Shown here piece by piece: positions 1-11,909 of a stretch of 64,000 bases of DNA. The DNA is from CATOSP01 sp034422355. Its GTDB lineage: Bacteria > Chloroflexota > Dehalococcoidia > Lucifugimonadales > UBA3495. The notes beneath the pieces are model-generated. The model was not told the DNA's origin. It searched no databases and saw only the letters and a list, made by a program, of their open reading frames with translations. Position numbers and translations under genes: made by a program. Numbering within the stretch: position 1 is the stretch's first letter; each line of letters starts with the position of its first letter. The DNA lies in the NCBI GenBank assembly GCA_034422355.1, contig DAOUJS010000194.1:1-64000 (forward strand). The letters are read 5' to 3'.

Positions 1-3000
1 ACGGACTACATCGTGACACAGGTATTCCTGAACAACGACTTTTCCCAGCTGGCATTTACAATCGACAAGGACGTAAATGCCGCGGTCAAGGGCCTGTCGC
101 TGTACGTGGACGGTCGGGAGTTCCCCGTGGCCGAGGCCACCACAGATGATAGACATATCTACTGGAGCAACGTTGACCTGACCTGGGCCGCGGACCGCAG
201 CGTGAAGTTGAGGCTGGCCCCGCGGCCCCGCCTTGTATATCCCACCGGCCTCAGCGTCCGGCCCGCGGGCCAGGGCTTGATCACGGCCTGGACCGCGCCC
301 CAGGGCACGGTCGCCGGCTACGACGTGGAGTACAAGGAGTCCACCGCCGCCGACCGGGCGGCCGCGACGGCCAACGACCCCGCCACCGGCTGGGTGGACG
401 CGGGGCACACCGGCGCTGCCACGTCCCACGGAATCGCCGGCCTGACCCCGGGCACGACCTATGACGTGCGGGTGCGCGCCAGGAGCGCCTCCGGCGGCGG
501 CCTGTGGTCCTATGCCCAGCAGGGCGTGCCGCTGGGAGCGACTTCCATCGGATTCTCTGCCCCCAGTTACAACGTGATGGAGGGAACCCACGAATACAGG
601 ACCATCACCGTGAATATCGACCCGGTCCTGCCCGTAGCCAGCAGCGCGACCCTCCGCGCCCTCACCGGCGACAGCCGGCACACGGCCCGGGCCGGCGACT
701 ACACGCTGCCGGCCAGCGTCGCGCTGCCGGCCGGAGCCGCCACCGCCACCTTCCGGGTGACGATTAACGACGACGGCGACGCGGAGCAGGACCAGACCGT
801 GGTGATGGGGCTGGGGGCCGTGAACGGGGCGTCCTACACAGTGGGCAGGGGCCAGGCCGACCTCATCATCATAGATAACGAAGCCGTCACCCTCTCCTTC
901 CATTCCCAGGAGAACCAAGGCTGGCACCCCGTGTTCCGGGTCGCCGAGGGCGGGACCGTGGCGCTGAAAGCGGTGCTTGACCGGCCGGCGCAGTTCCCCA
1001 TCACCGTTACCCTCACCGGCCGCGCCGACACGGACCCAAACACCAAAGACGCCACTGAGAACGCCGACTACGCGCTGGAAGGCGCCACGTTCACCATTCC
1101 GACCGGCCAGACGGAACCTGACGTCCAGCCTCGCGTCCGCACCTTCGACGACGCCGCGGATGACGACGGCGAGCACGTCCGGGTATATATGAGTGTCTAC
1201 AACCGCCCCATTCAGTTGAACATGGGCCTCTTCCCGGCGCTGGTCATCATTGGGCCGCCGAGCGACGACGCCCCCGCGGCGCCCACCGGCCTCAGCGTCC
1301 AGAGCGCCGGGCAGGGCCTCATTGCGACCTGGAACGCGCCGGCGGACGACGTGGTCACCTACGACGTGGAGTACAAGGAGTCCACCGCTGCCGACCGGGT
1401 GGCCGCGACGCCCGACGACCCCGCCACCGGCTGGGTGGACGCGGGGCACTCCGGCGCTGCCAGGTCCCACGCCATCACCGGCCTGACCCCGGACACGACC
1501 TATGACGTGCGGGTGCGGGCCAGGAACGCCGAAGGCAGCAGCCCGTGGACCGAGGTCAAGCAGGTCACTGCGCTGGGAGCGCCTTCCATCAGCTTCGCCG
1601 AGTCCAAGTTCCTGGTGTGGGAGGGGTACGACCAATACGCGACCATCACCGTGAACATCGACCCGGTCCTGCCCGTGGCCAGCAGCGCGACCCTCCGCGC
1701 CCTCACGGGCGACAGCCAGCACACGGCCCCGGCCGACGACTACACGCTGCCGGAAAGCGTCGCGCTGCCCGCCGGCGCAGCCACCGCCACCTTCCGGGTG
1801 ACGATTGACGACGACGGCCACGTGGAGCTGCACAGGACCCTGGTGATGGAGCTGGCGCCCGTGGCCGGGGCATCCTACACGGTGGGCCTGAACCGGGCCA
1901 GCCTCATCATCACGGAGGACGACATCGCCACGGTTTCCTTCATACTCTCGAAGCCTGGCAGCTACCAGGGACTAGCCACGGTCGCTGAGGGCGGGACCGT
2001 GGAGTTGAAGGGGATGCTTGACCAGCCGGCGCCGTTCCCCATCACCGTTACCCTCACCAGCCGCGCCGACACGGACGGCAACACCGCAAACGCCACGGAG
2101 GGCGTCGATTACGTCATCGACGGCGGCACGTTCACCATTCCGCCCGGCCTGACGGAACCGGTCGTCCATGCTCGCGTCCGCACCTTTGCCGACGCCGCGG
2201 CTGACGACGGCGAGGTCTTCCTGGTAGATATGAAGGTCCCCGACAGCCCCAATATCAAGATCGACCATCCCCACTCGACACACCCGATGCGGGTCACCAT
2301 CGGAGCGCAGAGCACCACCACTCCCGCCGCGCCCGCCGGCATCGTCGTGGCCCCCGGCGCCGGCCAACTGATTGTCACCTGGACTGCGCCCGCCGAGACG
2401 GTCACCGGCTACGATGTGGAGTACAAGAGGGCCTCCGCCGCCGGCCAGTCAGCCACGACGGCCAACGACCCCGCCACCGGCTGGGTGGACGCCGGACACG
2501 CCGGGGCCGACCCTTCCCACACGGTTTCGGGCCTCACCGGCGGCACGGCCTATGACGTGCGGGTGCGGGCCGTGAACTCGGCCCTGGACAGCAGCAAGGC
2601 CAGCAGCGCCTGGACCACGGGCCAGGGCACACCGCAAGACCCGGTCACGGTGTCGGTGTCGGCTTGGCCGGTGCGGCCGCAGGAGGGCGAAGACGTAACG
2701 GTGACCGCCACGCTGTCGGAGGCGCTTTCCGTCGGCGTGACCGTGCCGTTGTCGGTGACGCCCGGCTTGACCGACCCGGCCGAGGCGGGCGATTTCAGCC
2801 CTCTGGCCGGCATCACCATCGAATCCGGTGAGACCAGCGGCACGGGAACTGTCGCCACTCACCGGGACGACGACGCAGATAACGAGACCTTCACGGTTGA
2901 ATTGGGCAGCGCCCTGCCGTCGTTGGTGCAGGCGGGCAGCCCGAACTCGGTGACGGTTACCATTAAGGACGCCTACGCGCTCAGCACGACGCTTCCCGAA

Positions 3001-5883
3001 GCGAACGAGAACCTGAGCGCTCTGACGGTGGCGGGCGGCGAAAGCGCCACCGGAGACTTCACCCCGCTGCACCTGGACGCGCCCTTCCGGACTAACCTCA
3101 TCTACTATGGCGCAGCGGTGGACAACTCCGTTACCCACGTGAAATTGACGCCGACGGCGGCGCATCCGGACCACGCCACGGTGGAGGTGGGCAAGGAAGG
3201 CAACCTGACAGCGGTGGCCAGCGGCTCCGCCAGCGACGCCATCGCCCTCGACGTGGGCCAAAACGTCATCATCGCCGAGGTCCGTTGGGGAGACTTGAGC
3301 AGGAAGTACACCGTGAGGGTGACCCGGGCGAGCAGCCTTCCCGCTCCCGCCGCGCCCACGGCCCTGGCCGCCCGGGTGGGCGACGACGGGATGACCGTGA
3401 CCTGGAGCGCGCCCGCGGGCGTGGTCACGGGCTACGACGTGGAATTCAAGGCCGCCGGCGCCACCGACTGGAACCAGGCCTCGCGCACCGGCGCAGTAAC
3501 CACCGTCACCTTCCAGACCGACACCGGCCTGGACGGGGGCATGGCCTACGACGTGCGGGTCCGGGCCGTTAATGAAGGCGGTCCCGGCCCCTGGGCCACG
3601 GGCCGGAGCGCGCCGCAGTTTCCCGTCACCACCCTGACCCTGAGCGCGGACGGGACCCTGACGGAGGGCGGCTCCGTAATCGTAACCGGCACGCTGGACC
3701 AGCGTGCGCCCGCTCAGACCGGGTACCGCCTGGACATCAGCAACACCGGCTTCTTGCAGGACATCATAGCCGATTACAGCGGCTTCATCGAGGTGAACCA
3801 AAACACCTTCCAGGTGCAGCTCAACGCCGTTGACGACGACCTCACCGAGCTGACCGAGACGGCAACGGTCACCGTCGAGATAGATCTGGACGGCGACGGC
3901 GCTTACGATGATCTGAGCGACTCCATCGACGTCGCCATCCTGGACAACGACCCGAACGCCATCGTACTGACCCCCAGCAGCGCGATTCTTGCCGAGGGCG
4001 GGGACGAGGCGACCGTGACCGTCTCCGTGCAGGACCCGGACGCCATCCCGGACCACGGCTGGCAGGTGCAGGTCGATATGGACGGCACGGCAAACCCGGG
4101 TTGGGACTACGGTATGACGCCCACCGGCAGCACGCCGCCGGCCGGAGACGGAACGGCCGGGAACCGGCGGATAGTCATCTTCAACTTCACCCCGACGGCG
4201 CGCGAACACACGCTGCGGTTCGCCGCCCGCGCCGACGACGCTGCCGACGGCGGCGAGACCATCATCATAAACGCGGTGGACCTGAACAACCCGGCGCTGA
4301 AGTCGGCCCCGCTGACCCTGACCATCCAGGAGCCGGGCGGTCAGCAGAACCAGCAGCAGGACCCGGCACCCGAGCAGCAACAGCAGGACCCGCCCAACCA
4401 GGCGCCCACGGTGGTCAGCGCCCTGTCCGGCGTAACCATCGTCAACCGGACCGGCACGCGGCAGGTCTCCCTGTCCGGGGTGTTCAGCGACGCCGACAGC
4501 GACGCGCTGGCCGTCACGGCGGGTTCGTCGAATGAAGCCGTGGCCACGGTGCACGTTGCGCCCGGCTACGCCAGCCTGACGGTGACGGCCCAGGCCCGGG
4601 GCACGGCGGCCATCACGGTTACGGCCAACGACGGGAGGGGCGGCACGGTGTCAGATACCTTCACGGTGACGGTGAAGGCCGCGCCGGCAGTGGCCTCGGA
4701 CCTGGCCGACGTGAGCAGCCTGGCGGCGGGTTCCACGCAGGACGTGTCGCTGTCCGGGGTGTTCAGCGACGCCGACGGCGACGCGCTGACCGTCACCGCC
4801 GGTTCCGACAACGACAACGTTGCCACCGCAACCGTGGCCGCTGACTACTCCACCTTGACGGTGGTGGGGGTGGCCCAGGGCACGGCGACCATCACAGTGG
4901 TTGCCCAGGACGCCGACGGCAACCGGGTCATCGACGACTTCGACGTTTCGGTGGCCGCCCCGCAGCAACAGCAGCAGAACTCGCCGCCCAACCGTGCGCC
5001 CACGGTGTCCAACGCCATGTCCGACGCAACCATCGTCAACCGGAGCGGGACCCACCAGGCCTCCCTGTCCGGGGTGTTCAGCGACGCCGACAACGACCCG
5101 CTGATCGTCACCGCCGAGTCCGACGACGAGGCCGTGGCCACGGTGTACGTGGCGTCCGGCTACGCCAGCCTGACAGTAGCGGCCCAGGCCCGGGGCACGG
5201 CGGTCATCACGGTTACGGCCAACGACGGCCGGGGCGGCGCGGTGTCGGATGCCTTCACGGTGACGGTGAAGGCCGCGCCGACAGTGGCCTCGGCCCTGGC
5301 CGACGTGAGCGGTCTGAAGGAAGGTTCCACGCAAGACGTGTCGCTGGCCGGGGTGTTCAGCGACGCCGACGGCGACCCGCTGACCGTCACCGCCGCATCC
5401 TCGGACAACGCCATTGCCACCGTAACCGTGGCTGCGGACGGCTCCAGTCTGACGCTTGCCGGAGTGTCCGAGGGCACGGCGACCATCACGGTCGCGGCCC
5501 AGGACTCCAACGGCAATGAGGTAAGCGATGACTTTGCCGTGTCGGTGGTCAAGGCCCCGGAGCCGGAACAGGACCCGCCGCCGGCCGAGGAAACGCCCAA
5601 CCAGCCGCCCACGGTGGCCGCGCCGCTGCCCGACATCAGCCTGGAAGCGCCGCAGCATCGGGAGTTCGACCTGTCCGGCGTGTTCCACGACCCCGACGGC
5701 GACGTCCTGACCTACACCGCCGTATCGTCTAACCACGGATTGGCGTCCATGTGGGTGGACGGCTCCACCCTGACGGTGGTGCCAACAGGCACGGGAACGG
5801 CCACCATCACGGTTACGGCGAAGGACCCCGGCGGCAACCGGGTCAGCGATGAGTTCGAGGTCACGTCGAGGCCGGCCTCGTAG
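1..5883 (+). CDS. Giant secreted FnIII/Calx-beta/Ig-like repeat protein, N-terminus cut by window edge
   Basis: The frame is open from base 1, so the GTG at 13 is probably internal and the gene starts upstream; at least 1960 codons are visible. Four fibronectin-III-like modules share the motif YDVxxK (about residues 75-175, 425-525, 775-875 and 1110-1210). They alternate with Calx-beta-like modules marked by EGG and DDDG/DDDxxE motifs. A cadherin-like beta-sandwich follows near 985-1100. The C-terminal 500 residues hold five Ig-like repeats with the signature LSGVFSDADxD, separated by Q/P-rich linkers. No catalytic domain is visible. Such modules normally make long adhesive or matrix proteins outside the cell, often calcium-bound; adhesion or a surface role is inferred. 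There is no C-terminal anchor or sorting motif. Confidence 0.85.
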   Translation, partial: TDYIVTQVFLNNDFSQLAFTIDKDVNAAVKGLSLYVDGREFPVAEATTDDRHIYWSNVDLTWAADRSVKLRLAPRPRLVYPTGLSVRPAGQGLITAWTAPQGTVAGYDVEYKESTAADRAAATANDPATGWVDAGHTGAATSHGIAGLTPGTTYDVRVRARSASGGGLWSYAQQGVPLGATSIGFSAPSYNVMEGTHEYRTITVNIDPVLPVASSATLRALTGDSRHTARAGDYTLPASVALPAGAATATFRVTINDDGDAEQDQTVVMGLGAVNGASYTVGRGQADLIIIDNEAVTLSFHSQENQGWHPVFRVAEGGTVALKAVLDRPAQFPITVTLTGRADTDPNTKDATENADYALEGATFTIPTGQTEPDVQPRVRTFDDAADDDGEHVRVYMSVYNRPIQLNMGLFPALVIIGPPSDDAPAAPTGLSVQSAGQGLIATWNAPADDVVTYDVEYKESTAADRVAATPDDPATGWVDAGHSGAARSHAITGLTPDTTYDVRVRARNAEGSSPWTEVKQVTALGAPSISFAESKFLVWEGYDQYATITVNIDPVLPVASSATLRALTGDSQHTAPADDYTLPESVALPAGAATATFRVTIDDDGHVELHRTLVMELAPVAGASYTVGLNRASLIITEDDIATVSFILSKPGSYQGLATVAEGGTVELKGMLDQPAPFPITVTLTSRADTDGNTANATEGVDYVIDGGTFTIPPGLTEPVVHARVRTFADAAADDGEVFLVDMKVPDSPNIKIDHPHSTHPMRVTIGAQSTTTPAAPAGIVVAPGAGQLIVTWTAPAETVTGYDVEYKRASAAGQSATTANDPATGWVDAGHAGADPSHTVSGLTGGTAYDVRVRAVNSALDSSKASSAWTTGQGTPQDPVTVSVSAWPVRPQEGEDVTVTATLSEALSVGVTVPLSVTPGLTDPAEAGDFSPLAGITIESGETSGTGTVATHRDDDADNETFTVELGSALPSLVQAGSPNSVTVTIKDAYALSTTLPEANENLSALTVAGGESATGDFTPLHLDAPFRTNLIYYGAAVDNSVTHVKLTPTAAHPDHATVEVGKEGNLTAVASGSASDAIALDVGQNVIIAEVRWGDLSRKYTVRVTRASSLPAPAAPTALAARVGDDGMTVTWSAPAGVVTGYDVEFKAAGATDWNQASRTGAVTTVTFQTDTGLDGGMAYDVRVRAVNEGGPGPWATGRSAPQFPVTTLTLSADGTLTEGGSVIVTGTLDQRAPAQTGYRLDISNTGFLQDIIADYSGFIEVNQNTFQVQLNAVDDDLTELTETATVTVEIDLDGDGAYDDLSDSIDVAILDNDPNAIVLTPSSAILAEGGDEATVTVSVQDPDAIPDHGWQVQVDMDGTANPGWDYGMTPTGSTPPAGDGTAGNRRIVIFNFTPTAREHTLRFAARADDAADGGETIIINAVDLNNPALKSAPLTLTIQEPGGQQNQQQDPAPEQQQQDPPNQAPTVVSALSGVTIVNRTGTRQVSLSGVFSDADSDALAVTAGSSNEAVATVHVAPGYASLTVTAQARGTAAITVTANDGRGGTVSDTFTVTVKAAPAVASDLADVSSLAAGSTQDVSLSGVFSDADGDALTVTAGSDNDNVATATVAADYSTLTVVGVAQGTATITVVAQDADGNRVIDDFDVSVAAPQQQQQNSPPNRAPTVSNAMSDATIVNRSGTHQASLSGVFSDADNDPLIVTAESDDEAVATVYVASGYASLTVAAQARGTAVITVTANDGRGGAVSDAFTVTVKAAPTVASALADVSGLKEGSTQDVSLAGVFSDADGDPLTVTAASSDNAIATVTVAADGSSLTLAGVSEGTATITVAAQDSNGNEVSDDFAVSVVKAPEPEQDPPPAEETPNQPPTVAAPLPDISLEAPQHREFDLSGVFHDPDGDVLTYTAVSSNHGLASMWVDGSTLTVVPTGTGTATITVTAKDPGGNRVSDEFEVTSRPAS

Positions 5884-5946
5884 GAGATCAGCAGCGCGGC
5901 GGCGACGCATTCCTGCACCGTCAGGGAACAACCGCCAACGGCAAAG

Positions 5947-5974
5947 CCCGCCCCTGCGCCCGGGCCGGGGCGGG
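5947..5974. terminator. GC-rich hairpin between convergent genes
   Basis: CCCGCCCC (5947-5954) pairs perfectly with GGGGCGGG (5967-5974) around a 12-nt loop. It lies 64 bp after the giant repeat gene and before the convergent aldo/keto reductase. There is no T-tract, so termination is only a possibility. The rest of 5884-6213 shows no gene. Confidence 0.35.
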
Positions 5975-6034
5975 ATAGCGGGAGCGGGAGGACGGGAAAT
6001 CCCGGGCGCGTGACAAGTGGGGGACAGGCGTTCA

Positions 6035-6070
6035 GACTGCTGGCGCCTGTTCTCCTGCATTCCAGCAGTC
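6035..6070. repeat. Inverted repeat, 9-bp arms
   Basis: GACTGCTGG (6035-6043) and CCAGCAGTC (6062-6070) are exact inverted copies with an 18-nt spacer, in the 330-bp gap between convergent genes. It may help terminate the minus-strand operon that ends at 6214. No T-run follows. Confidence 0.35.
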
Positions 6071-6213
6071 AAGAAGCCGCCGATGCCGCGACAGCGACTC
6101 CATCACGGCGGGACCGTCTGCGTGCTGCCCGGCGGATTCGCGCCGAGGTCCACCCTGGCAGTTTAGCTGGCCATACTCTCAGCCTTTCAAGACCGGAGTC
6201 TGCCGGTTGCCCT

Positions 6214-7026
6214 CTACAAACACCGCTCCGCCTCGGAACGGATGTAGTCCCGGGCCTGCTGGGGCAACCCGGCGGCCCCGGCGGCATGGGCGTTTTCCCG
6301 GACGCGCTCGGGACGGGTGGTGGCGGGTATGGCCGAACTCACCCGGCGGTCGGAAATGACCCAGGCCAGCAGGGCCTGGGCCCAGGTGTTGATGCCGTAT
6401 TCCCGCAGCGGCTCCAGGTCGGGCTGCTGCTTCAGCTCGAGGACCCAGCGGCCCTTCTGCAACGGCTCCATCACCAGAACGCCCGTGCCCAACTCCTCGG
6501 CCAGGGGCAGCAGCTCGTCCGCAACGGTCCGGTTCAGAACATTGTAGGGAATCTGGACGGCATCCACCCGACCCTGGCGCATCAGGTCCATGATGGTGGG
6601 ATAGGCATCGGGCACCATGGCGGACACGCCCACCATGCCTATTCTGCCCTCGCCCTTGAGCCGTTCCAGGGTGGGGAGGTGAGTCTGCCAGTCGATCATG
6701 TTGTGGACCTGGAAGAGGTCGATGTAGCCGATCTTCAGCAGTTCGAAGGAGCGGGCGATTTGGGCCTCGCCGGCCTCCCTTCCTTCGGTACGCACCTTGG
6801 TGGCGATGTAGAACCGGTCCCGAAGGTCCTCGGTGATCTCGCCCAGGACCCGCTCCGCCTGGCCGTACCAGGCGGCGGTATCGATCAGGTTTACGTCGCT
6901 GTCCAGGCAGTTGTCCACAATCCGTCTTCGGACAGCTATCTCCTCGTCATTGTCAACATCGAAAGTTCGCAGGGTTCCGAGACCAATGACCGAAACGTCC
7001 AGGTTGCCAAGTTTGCGGTGTTCCAT
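6214..7026 (-). CDS. Aldo/keto reductase family protein
   Basis: This 270-aa protein has the length and TIM-barrel signatures of NAD(P)H-dependent aldo/keto reductases. The family tetrad is visible as D49 (LIDTA), Y54, K77 (ATKV) and H108 (QVHN). It would interconvert an aldehyde or ketone and an alcohol in the cytoplasm; the substrate cannot be told from sequence. It is the last gene of a minus-strand series that begins at 9832, 89 bp after the SDR gene, which suggests one catabolic operon. ATG start at 7026. Confidence 0.85.
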   Translation of the reverse strand: MEHRKLGNLDVSVIGLGTLRTFDVDNDEEIAVRRRIVDNCLDSDVNLIDTAAWYGQAERVLGEITEDLRDRFYIATKVRTEGREAGEAQIARSFELLKIGYIDLFQVHNMIDWQTHLPTLERLKGEGRIGMVGVSAMVPDAYPTIMDLMRQGRVDAVQIPYNVLNRTVADELLPLAEELGTGVLVMEPLQKGRWVLELKQQPDLEPLREYGINTWAQALLAWVISDRRVSSAIPATTRPERVRENAHAAGAAGLPQQARDYIRSEAERCL

Positions 7027-7115
7027 CGCCTGTTGACCTCGTACAAATGTCTATCCAAATGTCCGATTGAGACATGGATATGCGGGATACCGGGACGGGG
7101 CTGCCCGGCCGGGAG

Positions 7116-7898
7116 CTAAGGGTGGAGCTGGTCGTAGGCCGAAAGCCGTTGTATCCCGTGCTCCTCGTCGTATTCCGGCGCGGAGACCAACTGGCCGGTC
7201 ATGGTCTCAGGGGTCTGCCGGGCCATGTATACGGCTACCTCGGCAATGTCGTCGGGCAGCCTCATGCGCCTGTGCACTTCGTCATCGTAGTCGTCGTTGG
7301 GCCTGGTCAGATTCCAGCCGGGGTCGAGGATATTGACGGCGATGCCAAAGTCCTTCACTTCGTCCGCCAGCGACTCGCTCAACCGCTCCACCGCCGCCTT
7401 GGCCGCCCCATAGGACGCCTGTCCGGCCCGGCCCCGGCGGGCCACGTTCCTTGAGGTCAGGTTGATGATGACACCGCTGCGACGTTCCATCATGTGGGGC
7501 AGGACCGCCTTGCAGGTCATAAAAGTGGTGGTCAGGTTGGACTCCATCACCCGCCGCCACTCCTCTTCGGTGATGTCCAGAACCGTAACAGCGTGGGTCA
7601 GGTCGTTGGTGAAGAGACGGTATCCGCCGGCGTTGTTGACCAGGATGTCTATCTTCCCCAGCTCGCTGATGGTCTCCCGGGCTGCCCGGTCTGCACCCTC
7701 GCTGGTGGTCAGTTCAGCGTTGACAGTGTGGGCACGGCGGCCCAGGGCGCGAATTTCCGACCCCGCGGCGTCCAGCTCCGAAGGGGTGCGGGCTACGATG
7801 GCGACGTCCGCTCCTTCGCGGGCGTAGGCCAGGGCCATGGAGCGGCCCAGTCCGCGGGCCCCTCCGGTTACCAGAGCTACCTTGCCTTCCAGATACAT
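7116..7898 (-). CDS. SDR family NAD(P)-dependent oxidoreductase
   Basis: Classical short-chain dehydrogenase of 260 aa. The Rossmann glycine motif TGGARGLG is at residues 11-18, NNAG at 88-91, catalytic S149 and the YxxxK pair Y163/K167. I chose the ATG at 7898 because an AGGTGA ribosome site precedes it and the longer open frame would run into the cupin gene. Substrate unknown; the neighbouring hydrolase, cupin and reductase suggest stepwise breakdown of an oxygenated organic compound. Confidence 0.88.
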   Translation of the reverse strand: MYLEGKVALVTGGARGLGRSMALAYAREGADVAIVARTPSELDAAGSEIRALGRRAHTVNAELTTSEGADRAARETISELGKIDILVNNAGGYRLFTNDLTHAVTVLDITEEEWRRVMESNLTTTFMTCKAVLPHMMERRSGVIINLTSRNVARRGRAGQASYGAAKAAVERLSESLADEVKDFGIAVNILDPGWNLTRPNDDYDDEVHRRMRLPDDIAEVAVYMARQTPETMTGQLVSAPEYDEEHGIQRLSAYDQLHP

Positions 7899-7983
7899 CT
7901 TTGCTTCACCTTTCTGCAATGGTACGGACGGCGCTCCGGCCTGCGCACTCCCAACCCCGGGCCGGTTCCCGAGCTGCGCCGGT

Positions 7984-8325
7984 CTACTGGTTGGCCAGGG
8001 GGATGGTGCAGGTGACGCAGGGCTGGTCGCCGTGGGTGGCGGTGGTGTGGCCCTGGCCGGTGGTATCCTCCACCAGGCGGGCGTCGCCGGGGCCGAAGAC
8101 ATGCTTGGAGCCGTCGCCCAGGCCGATCTCCAGTTGCCCGGACAGGACTATGACAAACTGGCGGCGCGGCGCAGTATGCCAGTCGGAGAAGCGGCCGGCC
8201 GGGGCTTCACTGAAGCTGATGGTGGCGGCGGCCTGGGCGCTCTTCCAGTCAGGCGTCTGGTCCAGGTCGATGGTCTCAATGTGCGACTGTCCGTCATCGC
8301 CTGTGTAAAGTCTGAAGGTTCCCAT
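7984..8325 (-). CDS. Small cupin-domain protein
   Basis: A 113-aa single-domain protein. The segment from WHTAPRRQFVIVLSG through GDARLVEDTTGQGH matches the two conserved cupin motifs. The metal-binding histidine set is incomplete: motif 1 keeps one His and motif 2 has HTTATHG, so metal-dependent catalysis is uncertain. It lies 34 bp after the alpha/beta hydrolase and 85 bp before the SDR in the same minus-strand series. Isomerase, dioxygenase-like or ligand-sensing roles are all possible. Confidence 0.7.
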   Translation of the reverse strand: MGTFRLYTGDDGQSHIETIDLDQTPDWKSAQAAATISFSEAPAGRFSDWHTAPRRQFVIVLSGQLEIGLGDGSKHVFGPGDARLVEDTTGQGHTTATHGDQPCVTCTIPLANQ

Positions 8326-8359
8326 CGTGTTCCTCCCTTTCGGTCTGTGCGGAATACGG

Positions 8360-9247
8360 TCAGGCCACGGCTGAAGGCTGCTGGGCTTCGACCCTGGCGA
8401 TGAACTCCAGCAGTTGCGCGGCGTAGAAAGTGGACTTCATGTGGTAGCGGTTGGTGGCGGCGATGCCTGGGAAGGTGTTGTCGTGTTGCCCGATGACCGC
8501 CCACTCCTCGTGGGTCCACGCCGACGGGCGCAGTTCGGCGTTGGGCGCGAGACGCTTCAAGTTCTCTGCCGCCGACCTGTGGTGAACGTCGTCCGGCGTG
8601 TTGCCCTCGAAGGCCAGCACCGGGCATGTTATGGACTTCAGTTGCTCCTCGGTGAGGTCTCCCACAGGGTTGGGCTGGGAGAACTGGTCCCGCCAGCGGC
8701 GCATGACAGAGCAGAACTCCCCAGGATCCATGGCAAGGAGCCGTTCCCGGTTGCCGGCGTTGTCCCGGATGCGCTGCTCGAAAAATTCGGTAGCGGCCAC
8801 GGCGGGCATCCCGCCCCGCTCGGCGGCCTCGATATACTGCCCGTAGTAGCCGGGGGACATCAGTTCGGCGCTCCTCGGCCCGCCGGAGACTTCCCAGACA
8901 AATACACCCTTTACCACCTCCGGACGCCGCACCGCCACCGTCAGGGAAGTGCGCGAACCGGCGGACCCTCCGGCCAGGTAAGCCGGGGCAGCGCCCAGGT
9001 ATTTCAGCAGGTCCGCCATCTCCTCAGCCCAGAGGTGCTGCTCGGAAAGCTCACCGCCGATCACCACGTCGGACTTGCCGCAGTTGCGGCGGTCGTGGAT
9101 GATTACGCGGCAGTGGGGCGACAGCAGGGCCGCCATGGGGCGCAGGCCGTTGTGGTCCACCCGTCCGCCCGGCGTCAGCATGACCGCGGGGCCGGCCCCA
9201 TACTCCTCGTAATACAGGTTAACTCCGTTTATGTTGGCGTAAGGCAC
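8360..9247 (-). CDS. Alpha/beta-fold hydrolase
   Basis: A 295-aa alpha/beta hydrolase. The oxyanion strand is at about 22-30 (VMLTPGG), the strand-4 HDRRNCGKSD segment at 51-60, and the nucleophile elbow is GGSAGS with S95. Sequence after the lid contains ITCPVLAFEG, the usual site before the acid residue, and a late THEEW that may supply the histidine. It probably hydrolyses an ester, lactone or C-C bond in the cytoplasm; the substrate is unknown. It sits between the glyoxalase-fold gene and the cupin gene on the same strand. Confidence 0.82.
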   Translation of the reverse strand: MPYANINGVNLYYEEYGAGPAVMLTPGGRVDHNGLRPMAALLSPHCRVIIHDRRNCGKSDVVIGGELSEQHLWAEEMADLLKYLGAAPAYLAGGSAGSRTSLTVAVRRPEVVKGVFVWEVSGGPRSAELMSPGYYGQYIEAAERGGMPAVAATEFFEQRIRDNAGNRERLLAMDPGEFCSVMRRWRDQFSQPNPVGDLTEEQLKSITCPVLAFEGNTPDDVHHRSAAENLKRLAPNAELRPSAWTHEEWAVIGQHDNTFPGIAATNRYHMKSTFYAAQLLEFIARVEAQQPSAVA

Positions 9248-9304
9248 TGATCACTCCTTTCTGCTTGAACACCACTCTGCTTGAACGCCGCGGCGCAGGC
9301 CGGG

Positions 9305-9832
9305 CTAGGACCGTGACACCGGCAGCTTGGCGCCCTGGAACGGCCCCTCGGTGGCTTCAAAGGACTTGGAGAAGGCCAGAATCTCCTCGTTGGACTGGCT
9401 GCCCAGGTCAATGGGACGGCTGAACCCCTGTCTTACAACGTAGCCGGTCTTGTAATACAACTCGACCCGATTGTCCTCCGGGTCGAAAAAGTAAACGCTG
9501 CAGGAGATTCCATGAGTGACCGTCTGGTCGATACGGACGTTCTCCGCCAGCAGCCGCTGGTACAGGTCTTTCAGAGCGTCCATGCTCTCGACGATGAACG
9601 AAACTTGTCCGACGCCGGTGGTCTTGGGCCGGGGTCCCATGGGATGGTCATCGCCCCTCGCCTCTCCAAGGGCCAACTCGTGGTGCTCGTTGTCAGGGTC
9701 GGCGCTCAGGAAGCAGCTTCCCCGGTCCGGGTCCTCATCGGTTACCGTCAGTCCGATGACGCGGGTGTAGAAGTCCCTCATTTTGAAGAAGTCGTCGCAG
9801 ATAAGACCGACATGACCCAAATTGGTGACCAT
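9305..9832 (-). CDS. VOC (glyoxalase/bleomycin-resistance/dioxygenase) family protein
   Basis: A 175-aa vicinal-oxygen-chelate protein. It begins with LGHVGLICDD and contains VGQVSFIVE and a C-terminal FDPEDNRVELYY, which is the typical metal-ligand end of extradiol dioxygenases and glyoxalases. The ATG at 9832 follows a strong AAGGAGG site; the longer frame upstream is not supported. It is the first gene of the minus-strand operon 9832-6214. Cleavage of a catechol-like intermediate would fit, but this is inference. Confidence 0.82.
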   Translation of the reverse strand: MVTNLGHVGLICDDFFKMRDFYTRVIGLTVTDEDPDRGSCFLSADPDNEHHELALGEARGDDHPMGPRPKTTGVGQVSFIVESMDALKDLYQRLLAENVRIDQTVTHGISCSVYFFDPEDNRVELYYKTGYVVRQGFSRPIDLGSQSNEEILAFSKSFEATEGPFQGAKLPVSRS

Positions 9833-10029
9833 ACCCTGCCTCCTTGCGTTGTGTCGTGACTCCAGTCCCGCCGGTCCGGGCGCGACTCCCGCCCATCCCG
9901 GTCCCGGCATGGGCTGAGCTGATCTTAACATCGGGTCCCAGCCCATACAACGGTGCGGGTTGGCTGAGGCCGCCCTGCGGATGGATGACGCAAAATCCCT
10001 CGTCCGGGTGAACGAGTCCGGCGTGTTCG

Positions 10030-10061
10030 TGACGGGAGAACACCGGGCAGAATGATATACT
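10030..10061 (+). promoter_or_regulatory. Possible leaderless promoter of hsdMS
   Basis: TATACT at 10056-10061 is a good -10 box, and the ATG of hsdM follows 6 bases later at 10068, so the transcript would begin at or next to the start codon. No convincing -35 box or ribosome site is seen. The same 235-bp gap must hold the divergent promoter of the operon starting at 9832. Confidence 0.3.
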
Positions 10062-10067
10062 GCATTG

Positions 10068-11905
<1,838 letters not shown>

Positions 11906-11909
<4 letters not shown>

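Noticed and set aside
2449..6072. Long minus-strand open frames opposite the giant repeat gene
   Set aside because: High-GC shadow frames: compositionally odd Gly/Arg/His-rich translations with no domain, antisense to a clear gene.
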